The position numbers and the translations under genes are program-made. Below, piece by piece: positions 33,192 to 40,113 of a DNA stretch of 64,000 nt. Each line of letters opens with the position of its first letter. Position 1 is the first letter of the stretch. The DNA is from G963662675 sp963676845 (GTDB lineage Bacteria; Bacteroidota; Bacteroidia; Bacteroidales; Prolixibacteraceae), in NCBI GenBank assembly GCA_963676845.2, contig CAXXKK010000034.1, positions 73,747 through 137,746 of the forward strand. The letters are read 5' to 3'. The notes under the pieces are model-generated. The model did no database searches. It saw only the letters and a program-made list of their open reading frames with translations, and was not told the DNA's origin.

Positions 33192-35360
33192 TTAATTTAA
33201 ATATTTTTTATAAAAATTTAAAAGGGCCTCATATTGATTTATTGTTCCTGGAAGTGCTGTTATATCAAATGATTGAACCTGACTTTCAATTTTATTTGCC
33301 CAGTCAGTTAAATGAGTAGCTTCATGTTTGTGCCCAAGTTCTTTTATCTCTATTGCAAAAGTAGTTATCTCATCCAGAATAAGCGTGTCTCTAATGTTCT
33401 CCCATTTAGTCATGAACGTGCTTTCAAGCTGATCGTATAACTCATCGATACCAACAATGCTTTGTTCGCTTTGCTCATTTTCCTTAGTAATTATGTCCTG
33501 GTTATTGTCTGCCACATTTAAATCAAAGTCAATGTATTTTTTAATCTCTTTTACAACCTGATCTCGAGTAACAGGTTTACTTAGATAACTATTAAATCCT
33601 TGTTTTAATATTTCTTCTTTTTGTTCTTTCATGGCCGATGCTGTGAAAGCAATAATTGGGATATTCTTTGTGCTTTGATATGCTTTTATTTCTCGCATTG
33701 CTGTTATTCCATCAACCTTCGGCATTTTCAAATCCATAAGAATAAGGTCTGGAATTATTTCTTTTGCTTTTGCAATTGCTTCTTCACCATCTTCGGCTTC
33801 AACAACTTCTATTGGTTGCGATTGGAGAAAACTTTCGATTAAATGCCTATTGTGAATAACATCGTCAACAACTAATAGAGTTGCCGGTTTAAAAGTGATG
33901 TTAACATCTTCATCTTCGTTTTGCTGTATAATTCCTTCTGTTTGCTCTGAAAATTCAAGGTTTTTAAGGCAAACGGTAAAAGTACTACCTTTCCCGATAT
34001 CACTTTTTACAGAAATATAGCCTCCCATCATTTTAACCAGTCGGTTGGTAATAGTCAAGCCCAAACCAGTTCCTCCGTATTTAGATTGATTTTGGTTTTT
34101 TTGTTGCTCAAAAGCTTCAAATATTTTATCTGACTGATCTTGTGGAATTCCAATACCTGTATCTTCAACGTAGAAATTTAGGTTAACCCAGTCTTGCTTT
34201 TTACTGGATTTATCATTTCTCACTGATAGTTTTACATAGCCATGATCTGTAAATTTTACGGCATTACCTACCAAATTAAATAAGATTTGTCTTAAACGAA
34301 CGTCATCAAGAATAATAACTTGAGGTACATCTTCTTCGATGTCGAGAATTAAATCAATCTTTTTTTCTTGAGTTTTGTGTTGAAATATTTGTCCCGTTTC
34401 CTGAATGAGAGAATAGAGATCAACAGATCTGTACTGAAGATCCATTTTCCCAGCTTCAATTTTTGAGAGGTCAAGAATATCATTGATAATATTCATTAAA
34501 GCATTTCCACTTGAAATAATTGCTTGTAAATATTTTAGCTGACTTTCTTCCATATTCCCTTTTGAAAGTAAGTCTGAGAAACCCAAAATTGCATTCATTG
34601 GTGTTCGAATTTCATGACTCATGTTAGCTAAAAATTCACTTTTTGCTTTATTTGCTTCCTCTGCTTCTTGTTTGGCTTTTTCAATAGCCATTGCTTTGTC
34701 TTCTAGTTCCCGGTTTAATGCAACAACTCCTTTATTAGTTTCTTCCAGCTCTTGGTTGATTAATTCAATTTCGTCGTTTCTTTCCTGAAGACTTTTTAAT
34801 AAATATTGGAGTTCGTGGTTTTGAGAATTGATGGTATCTACCATGCTTGAATCACCACGTTCAATTATTTTTTGAAAAGCTTTTTCAATAGAATTAATCC
34901 GCTCATGAGAAAGATTGTAGGAATGATTAGGGAGCCACTTGGTTGTAGTAATTGTTGTTCCTTTATTTGGAACCGTTTGAATGTGAAACTCATCCATTAA
35001 ACGTTGTGACCCAATTAAACCAACTCCCATTCCTTTCTTTGACTTGTAGGTTCCTGCTCGTATTTCATCCAGGTTTTCTATTCCCTTACCTTCATCTTTG
35101 AAAATAAGTAGAATTCCTGATGATTTATCATTTCTTGTTGCTAGTTTAAATTCAATGATTCCTCCATTGGCATGTTCGAGCATGTTGCGGCAAAGTTCGG
35201 AAACGGTGGTCCCAATTCTGATGCAAGTGATTTGGTCAAAACTCATTTCTTTTGCAAGCAATGACCCCAGGTTTCTTGCTCTAACCACATCGGATTCAAA
35301 TTTTACTGGAATTGTGCCAATTGAATTAGTTGTAGCGTATGATAAGAACGGTTGCGTCAT
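33192..35360 (-). CDS. RsbT-like ATPase fused to hybrid histidine kinase
   Basis: This 722-residue fusion has an RsbT/RsbW-like ATPase at residues about 10-145 (TTVSELCRNMLEHANGG, DEGKGIENLDEI, KGMGVGLIGSQRLMDEF). A coiled coil spans about 165-245. HisKA has FLANMSHEIRTPMNAILG, followed by HATPase (LVGNAVKFTDHG, DTGIGIPQDQ, GTGLGLTITNRLVKMMGG). The receiver at about 500-620 has LILMDLKMPKVDG. The C-terminal helical tail (ELGHKHEATHLTDWANKIE) resembles a worn Hpt domain. The N-terminus is most like RsbT, suggesting that stressosome release of this module switches kinase activity. The first 35 nt overlap the RsbT-PP2C gene. Confidence 0.88.
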   Translation of the reverse strand: MTQPFLSYATTNSIGTIPVKFESDVVRARNLGSLLAKEMSFDQITCIRIGTTVSELCRNMLEHANGGIIEFKLATRNDKSSGILLIFKDEGKGIENLDEIRAGTYKSKKGMGVGLIGSQRLMDEFHIQTVPNKGTTITTTKWLPNHSYNLSHERINSIEKAFQKIIERGDSSMVDTINSQNHELQYLLKSLQERNDEIELINQELEETNKGVVALNRELEDKAMAIEKAKQEAEEANKAKSEFLANMSHEIRTPMNAILGFSDLLSKGNMEESQLKYLQAIISSGNALMNIINDILDLSKIEAGKMDLQYRSVDLYSLIQETGQIFQHKTQEKKIDLILDIEEDVPQVIILDDVRLRQILFNLVGNAVKFTDHGYVKLSVRNDKSSKKQDWVNLNFYVEDTGIGIPQDQSDKIFEAFEQQKNQNQSKYGGTGLGLTITNRLVKMMGGYISVKSDIGKGSTFTVCLKNLEFSEQTEGIIQQNEDEDVNITFKPATLLVVDDVIHNRHLIESFLQSQPIEVVEAEDGEEAIAKAKEIIPDLILMDLKMPKVDGITAMREIKAYQSTKNIPIIAFTASAMKEQKEEILKQGFNSYLSKPVTRDQVVKEIKKYIDFDLNVADNNQDIITKENEQSEQSIVGIDELYDQLESTFMTKWENIRDTLILDEITTFAIEIKELGHKHEATHLTDWANKIESQVQSFDITALPGTINQYEALLNFYKKYLN

Positions 35361-36387
35361 CAGTTTTTCTTGAAAATTTATTCAGAATTTCTTCAGCCAT
35401 CTGTTGCGGATGGCCTTTAAAGTTGATGTCATCACAGTCCCAACGGGTTTTTATGCCATCACTATACATACACAAGGTATCTCCTGGAGAGAATTCGTAT
35501 TCGAAAACTCTGGGAGTACGAATGTTGTGCCCAATTATTCCGCCATAAGAAAGTAAACTTTTTCTTCCATTGTTCATGGAATGTAAAATCCCTTCAATGT
35601 TTCCTATTCCGGAAAATGCAAGTTTTTTTAATTCAGTATCTATCGACACAAGCCCTATCACTGCACCTCTGGTATTTCTAAGAGAAAGGTGAGTGTGTTG
35701 CAATAAATTGTTAACGGGTAAATCAGACTTTAGTAGTAACTGTTCTTTGGCCATTTGAGAAGCCATATGAGCATCGGTTCCATGACCAAGTCCGTCAATT
35801 ACAGCAGCAACTGTCTTTGTTGGGGATAAGTGGTTGTACATAAAACAATCACCATTTAATTTTTCCCCTGGTTTTGGTAGAGTTGCAGCTCCTATTTCAA
35901 TATTCCTGTTAGTGCCTATCCATTGTTTGGATGGAAGCCATTTTAAAGCACGAATATAATTTGTAAACTGAGATAATTCAGGAACAAGGGAGTTATCAAA
36001 AGGAAATTTGTCTTTGCTGTTAAATTCAAATTCATCAGAAAATCTTCGAATTGCCCCTAATCCTACTCCAAGTGTCCCTTGTTCTGTGTACCCGTCGGAA
36101 ATAGCTTTGTTAACATCGGAAATCCCAGGTCCAGAGTCAATGCAGAAAATTTCAATTCCCTTTTGAAAAGAATCAGTAATTAACTCAAAGAAAATTAAAC
36201 GACCTTTTTTCCCTCCGTGTTTTATGACATTGCTAACCATTTCAGTAACCAAAATGGCAATTTCACCAACTTTAACCTCATTAAAGCCAACATCTTTAGC
36301 TGCACTTGCGGATTTTCGTCTGCAAACGCCAATATCAGCTTCGTTGTCTATTTGAAGGTTAAGTTTTTGATTTTTAGTTATTTCCAT
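35326..36387 (-). CDS. RsbT-like ATPase fused to SpoIIE/RsbX-type PP2C phosphatase
   Basis: This 353-residue fusion begins with a GHKL serine kinase fold. The N-box is LVTEMVSNVIKHGGKKG with Asn53, the G-box is DSGPGISDVNKAI, and GTLGVGLGAIRRFSDEF follows. The C-terminal PP2C/SpoIIE phosphatase has AAVIDGLGHGTDAHMAS (metal Asp198) and GDTLCMYSDGIKTRWD. In Bacillus, RsbX dephosphorylates RsbS and RsbR to reset the stressosome, while RsbT phosphorylates them. Here both activities sit in one chain. It overlaps stand-alone rsbT by 10 nt and the RsbT-kinase fusion by 35 nt. Confidence 0.88.
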   Translation of the reverse strand: MEITKNQKLNLQIDNEADIGVCRRKSASAAKDVGFNEVKVGEIAILVTEMVSNVIKHGGKKGRLIFFELITDSFQKGIEIFCIDSGPGISDVNKAISDGYTEQGTLGVGLGAIRRFSDEFEFNSKDKFPFDNSLVPELSQFTNYIRALKWLPSKQWIGTNRNIEIGAATLPKPGEKLNGDCFMYNHLSPTKTVAAVIDGLGHGTDAHMASQMAKEQLLLKSDLPVNNLLQHTHLSLRNTRGAVIGLVSIDTELKKLAFSGIGNIEGILHSMNNGRKSLLSYGGIIGHNIRTPRVFEYEFSPGDTLCMYSDGIKTRWDCDDINFKGHPQQMAEEILNKFSRKTDDATVLIIRYN

Positions 36388-36803
36388 TTCATTATGCGGA
36401 CAATTGTCCCTTTTCCTATTTCACTCTCTATCTCGAAATTATCTACCAATCTTTTGGCCCCAGGTAATCCATAGCCCATTCCTTTTCCTGATGTATATCC
36501 ATCACTCATGGCCAATTCCAGGTTTTCAATCCCAGGACCTTGATCATAGCAGGTTACAATTAAGGCATTGTGTCCTTCATAAATGCCCTTTTCAATTAGA
36601 ACATTTCCTCCACCTGCATAATTATACATGTTTCTAAATAATTCGGAAACGGCTGTTGTAATCCGGGTTTGTTCAACAATTCCCATCCTTGCATTTTTTG
36701 CATGGGTTCTAACAGCCTGTCTTACTCGCACAATATCTTGTTCCGTTATTATCGGACTTTCTTCCAGTTTTTCCCAGTCTGTGTAAGATATGATTTTAGA
36801 CAT
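36378..36803 (-). CDS. rsbT: Stressosome serine/threonine kinase RsbT
   Basis: This 141-residue GHKL kinase is the size of Bacillus RsbT (133). The N-box is TTAVSELFRNMYNYAGGG, the Mg/ATP motif DQGPGIENLELAMSDGY, and the G2-like loop SGKGMGYGLPGAKRLVDNF. The wording of the last two motifs is RsbT-specific rather than RsbW-like. It should bind the RsbR-RsbS core, phosphorylate both on stress, and then leave to activate an output. It follows rsbS by 9 nt. There is no rsbU or sigB, so its released target is likely a domain of the downstream fusions (inference). Confidence 0.93.
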   Translation of the reverse strand: MSKIISYTDWEKLEESPIITEQDIVRVRQAVRTHAKNARMGIVEQTRITTAVSELFRNMYNYAGGGNVLIEKGIYEGHNALIVTCYDQGPGIENLELAMSDGYTSGKGMGYGLPGAKRLVDNFEIESEIGKGTIVRIMKWK

Positions 36804-36812
36804 TAATTAGAA

Positions 36813-37202
36813 TTACAATAAGTTCGCATCTTCAAGTCTTTTTTCTAGCATCTCAATACCGTTTTCCATATTTAGGGCAGTATCGACTCCCGGCATTTCA
36901 AGCCCAAGTTCAACCAGCGTAATAGCAACCGCTGGTTGCATTCCTACAATTACAACTGCAGCATCCATAATGGACGCCATAGAAGCCATTCCGGAAAGCA
37001 TACGTCCAATAAAAGAATCAACCATCTCTAGAACTGAGATGTCGATTAAAACCCCTTTTGCTCCAGTTCGTTCAATTTCTTTAAGTATCTGAGATTGAAG
37101 TTGAATAGCCAGCTTATCATGCATGTCAACTTGAATGGAAACTATTAGGAAATCCTTGATTTTAATTATCGGGATTTTTTTCTCATTATAATCAACATTC
37201 AT
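36813..37202 (-). CDS. rsbS: Stressosome scaffold STAS protein RsbS
   Basis: This 129-residue single STAS domain protein is the size of Bacillus RsbS (121). The phosphorylated Ser region is intact: LIDISVLEMVDSFIGRML, with Ser63 equivalent to Ser59 of Bacillus RsbS. The second conserved loop (VIVGMQPAVAITLVELG) has Thr-Leu-Val like RsbS. It should form the stressosome core with RsbR and hold RsbT inactive until phosphorylated. It is preceded by rsbR (12 nt gap) and followed by rsbT. Confidence 0.93.
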   Translation of the reverse strand: MNVDYNEKKIPIIKIKDFLIVSIQVDMHDKLAIQLQSQILKEIERTGAKGVLIDISVLEMVDSFIGRMLSGMASMASIMDAAVVIVGMQPAVAITLVELGLEMPGVDTALNMENGIEMLEKRLEDANLL

Positions 37203-37214
37203 TAGGCTTCGGTT

Positions 37215-37892
37215 TCAGTTTTTTTCTTTTGTGCTCAATTTTATTTTTCCATCAATGATTTGATCATTTTGTTTCATGGCATAGATCATTGCATCTTGTA
37301 AAGTTGCTTTTGTTTTAATGCTTGAAAGATCAATTCCAAGGTGTACAATTGTTTGAGCAATAGATGGACTTATTCCTGAAATAATACATTCGGCACCTAG
37401 TAATTTTGCTGAAGTCACAGTTTTAAGTAAGTGGTTTGCAACCTGAGTGTCAACAGTTGGAACACCTGTGATATCCAAAATTGAATAAGTACAGCCTGTT
37501 GCAACAATTTTTTCAAGAAGATTTTCCATCATTATTTGTGCTCTCTGGCTGTCGAGAGTTCCAATTACCGGAAGAATAAGAATATTATCCCACACCTTTG
37601 TAACGGGGCTTGATAATTCCATGAGGTCTTCCTGTTGTTGTAAGATGGTTTTTTGTTGATCTTGTATTTTAGAAAGTTTGTCTTGAAGTTCTTCTTTCAT
37701 TTGCTCACTTTTCTTAAGCTCATAAGTGAGATCGTCAATTAAGATATTAAGAGCTTCTTCAATACCAGTAAGGTCATCTTCAATTTCAACATTAACACGA
37801 GTGTCCATGTCTCCTGCTGCAACAGAAGTTAGAACATCTTCAATATGTTCTATACGTTCTTTTGCATTTTCAAAATTAATTTGTTCAATCAT
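37215..37892 (-). CDS. rsbR: Stressosome protein RsbR with HAMP-like N-terminus
   Basis: This 225-residue protein has a C-terminal STAS domain (about residues 97-215) in which both RsbT targets are kept: Thr149 in GVPTVDTQVANHL (Bacillus Thr171) and Thr181 in SPSIAQTIVHLG (Thr205). The sensory N-terminus is not the globin-like fold of Bacillus RsbR. It is a short LTSVAAGDMDTRVNVEIEDDLTGIEEALN segment with HAMP character, followed by a coiled coil (about 50-95) rich in Gln and Lys. The input may therefore come through a partner docking on this HAMP/coiled coil. It precedes rsbS by 12 nt. Confidence 0.9.
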   Translation of the reverse strand: MIEQINFENAKERIEHIEDVLTSVAAGDMDTRVNVEIEDDLTGIEEALNILIDDLTYELKKSEQMKEELQDKLSKIQDQQKTILQQQEDLMELSSPVTKVWDNILILPVIGTLDSQRAQIMMENLLEKIVATGCTYSILDITGVPTVDTQVANHLLKTVTSAKLLGAECIISGISPSIAQTIVHLGIDLSSIKTKATLQDAMIYAMKQNDQIIDGKIKLSTKEKN

Positions 37893-37899
37893 TGCTATA

Positions 37900-38262
37900 T
37901 TATCTTTGTTCTTTTAACCATTTAATTCCTTCTTCTTGTGTTTTGAAGAAGTTCCCATTTGTTTTTCTATCTCCTGATTTTAAAATGACTTTTAAAATCA
38001 TACGGACTGCAGCACTAGCTCCAATAAAAGCCATATCAGTAATACCAGTTTCGTGAATTATTTGATTGGTCTTTTCTCTGGTTTCCCGATTTTCAAATTT
38101 GTGAGATTTTTCAGTTGTGATCAACATTTGACGATATGGTTTCCCTTCAAGGACTTCCAATACTTTTTCTTTTACAGCAGGAACCTGATCTAACATATAG
38201 TCTTCGTGTAAGTCAAAACGAACAAGGTCATTTTCAGAGTCATAATAGATCTCGTGTTTCAT
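37900..38262 (-). CDS. SpoIIAA-like STAS family protein at head of stressosome operon
   Basis: This 120-residue protein (MKHEIYYDSENDLVRFDLH ... GDRKTNGNFFKTQEEGIKWL) looks like the STAS-like SpoIIAA/DUF family of small proteins. It has a beta-alpha pattern and the ending FKTQEEGIKWLKE, which is characteristic of that group. I see no obvious phosphorylatable Ser/Thr at the usual STAS loop (GITDMAFIGASAAVRMI). It is the first gene, 7 nt before rsbR, so it is made with the stressosome. It could be a sensor, an additional scaffold or an adaptor; its function is not known. Confidence 0.7.
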   Translation of the reverse strand: MKHEIYYDSENDLVRFDLHEDYMLDQVPAVKEKVLEVLEGKPYRQMLITTEKSHKFENRETREKTNQIIHETGITDMAFIGASAAVRMILKVILKSGDRKTNGNFFKTQEEGIKWLKEQR

Positions 38263-38307
38263 TTCAAGTATTATTTGGTGTTTGGTAATTTGTTGCTTAT
38301 CAATTGT

Positions 38308-38338
38308 TGAAAATAGTGAATAGTCATTTATATTTCAA
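38308..38338 (-). promoter_or_regulatory. Possible promoter of stressosome operon
   Basis: The minus strand has TTG (38338-38336), a 20-nt spacer and TATTTTCA (38315-38308), close to the TTG/TAnnTTTG arrangement. It lies 46 nt upstream of the first stressosome gene. The match is imperfect at the last box base. The remainder of 38263-38525 holds no gene that I can support. Confidence 0.35.
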
Positions 38339-38520
38339 TATAAGAATAGATAAAAAATCATTTTTTTATTGAAGTGTGGTTTTAATTTATTGATTAAGAG
38401 TTGTTTACTTGTTCTTTTTCGTTTCTGTGAATGAAGAGTAATTAGACCATTTTGAATGATTTATTGGAGTTTTAAGTGACAGAATGCTTTCTCTATAGGG
38501 TTATTACAGGATTAACTGAA

Positions 38521-38557
38521 AAATAAAAGCTGAAGATCATTTCTGAAATTCAGCTTT
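38521..38557 (-). terminator. Terminator of tRNA-Leu
   Basis: The minus strand AAAGCTGAA / TTCAGCTTT stem (38557-38549 with 38534-38526) is followed by TTTTATTTTT, right after the tRNA 3' end. Confidence 0.8.
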
Positions 38558-38561
38558 ATTG

Positions 38562-38645
38562 TGCCCAGTAAAGGACTCGAACCTTCACGTCCAAAAGGAC
38601 ACTAGTCCCTGAAACTAGCGCGTCTACCAATTCCGCCAACTGGGC
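38562..38645 (-). tRNA. tRNA-Leu(CAG)
   Basis: On the minus strand the acceptor stem GCCCAGT pairs with ACTGGGC plus discriminator A. The D-loop is GGCGGAATTGGTAGACGC, the anticodon arm is CTAGT-TTCAGGG-ACTAG with anticodon CAG, and there is a class II long variable arm (GTCCTTTTGGAC) and a T-arm ending GGTTCGAGTCC. CCA is not encoded. Class II length (84 nt) and anticodon give leucine. Confidence 0.96.
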
Positions 38646-38821
38646 TTTTGAGAGCGCAACAAATATAGAAATTTTTGATTCGTTAAAATAGAAAAGGATA
38701 TAATTTATTGGATAGGAAATTGAATGAAGAATACTTTTATCGATGATTTTAGGTGCTTTGTCGGAAAAAGGTATGGTGAACCATAAATATGCTGTCTCTT
38801 TGTATTGCCTAAAAAAATGTA

Positions 38822-40081
38822 ATGATGAAAAACTGTGATTCTTTCTTTAGCCTTTTCAATAATAGTTATACTGGTTTCCCTCAAAACTTTCCAAAGTTTA
38901 GCAAAGGTGAGCAGTGTGAAAATAAAAAAGTATTCGATGTGTTTGCGGGTAAGCTGAAAAGTTATCAGGCTGATAAAAGTAAATTGAAAGAAAAGCTTCA
39001 ACCTAAATCATTGAAAATTAAATTGAAGTATTTGTTCCAAAAATTCTTTGAGTATTCTGATGAGCAGTTATCTGTGATTTTCTCAGAAGAGATGTTTCAA
39101 TCGACTATAGACTTTGTTAGAGTGGCCAGATCTTTTGATCCAGAGATGTCTTTTCATGATATTTTTCAGGCAACCCGAAACGTATGGATTATGAATGGTG
39201 TCCAGTTTTTGTTAGGACAAAAGGTTGAGCTAACGCCGTCCATATTTGCATATAGTATGTTATACCCGTATACGGATAATTTTCTTGATAATCCGCTTGT
39301 TTGTGATTCTGATAAAATCAGCTTTTGTGATCGGTTTTTAAAGCGATTACAAGGTGTTGATGTTGTTGCTGTCAACGATGATGAACTTAAAATATTTCGG
39401 ATGGTTGAGCTAATAGAAGAGAATTGGAATAGGGAGAAGTATCCTAAGGTTTATGAAAGTTTGATTGGCATTCATGATGCACAGGTGAATAGTGTTCGAT
39501 TACTGAATGTTTCTGATGAGTTAAATTCTGATGATATTTTAAAAATCTGTATACAGAAAGGTGGTACTTCTGTTGTTGCAGATGGGTATTTGGTTTTGGG
39601 TAACCTGAAACTGGAACAGGAAAAGTTCCTTTACAGCTATGGAGCTTATTTGCAATTGTTGGATGACTTGCAAGATGTTGGAGATGATTACAATTCATCA
39701 TTAATGACTTATTTTTCTTTTTCGGCACAATCGCAAAAGTTGGATGAATTAGCTAATATGATTTTAAACTTGGGCTTAAAAGTAGTTCAGCAAGCTAAAA
39801 ATATGGGAACCGGTCAAGTTGATGTTTTTCAATCACTCATGAGGAAAAGCATTGAGCTTTTTCTTGTTGATTCAGTACTCTCAAACAAACAGTTCTATAC
39901 CAGAAAATATGTGCGAAAAATAGAAGAGCATTCTCCTTTTAGTTTGGATTTTATTCGGAATCAAAAACGATTACAGGTAAATATTCAGGAGAAATTAACA
40001 GATGATTTGATGGGACTGATTTCCGGGAATGAAATGAATGATACAATCAGTTTTATTCAAAAAAAAGAACCTGCATATTGA
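38822..40081 (+). CDS. Divergent class I isoprenoid-synthase-fold protein
   Basis: This 419-residue all-helical soluble protein is not obviously any housekeeping prenyltransferase. Two acidic motifs in the right order suggest the class I terpenoid synthase fold. The first is YTDNFLDNP near residue 150 (a D-N-x-x-D variant of the first Asp-rich motif). The second is YLQLLDDLQDVGDD near 285, which fits DDxxD. The spacing of about 130 residues and the flanking helices resemble polyprenyl or squalene/phytoene synthases. The likely substrate is a prenyl diphosphate, with Mg bound by these Asp. The first Met is shared with a second Met three bases on. It stands alone after tRNA-Leu, so the product is unknown. 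Confidence 0.6.
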   Translation: MMKNCDSFFSLFNNSYTGFPQNFPKFSKGEQCENKKVFDVFAGKLKSYQADKSKLKEKLQPKSLKIKLKYLFQKFFEYSDEQLSVIFSEEMFQSTIDFVRVARSFDPEMSFHDIFQATRNVWIMNGVQFLLGQKVELTPSIFAYSMLYPYTDNFLDNPLVCDSDKISFCDRFLKRLQGVDVVAVNDDELKIFRMVELIEENWNREKYPKVYESLIGIHDAQVNSVRLLNVSDELNSDDILKICIQKGGTSVVADGYLVLGNLKLEQEKFLYSYGAYLQLLDDLQDVGDDYNSSLMTYFSFSAQSQKLDELANMILNLGLKVVQQAKNMGTGQVDVFQSLMRKSIELFLVDSVLSNKQFYTRKYVRKIEEHSPFSLDFIRNQKRLQVNIQEKLTDDLMGLISGNEMNDTISFIQKKEPAY

Positions 40082-40113
40082 TTTATACAGGCTCTTTGAT
40101 ATTATTTGTTTTT

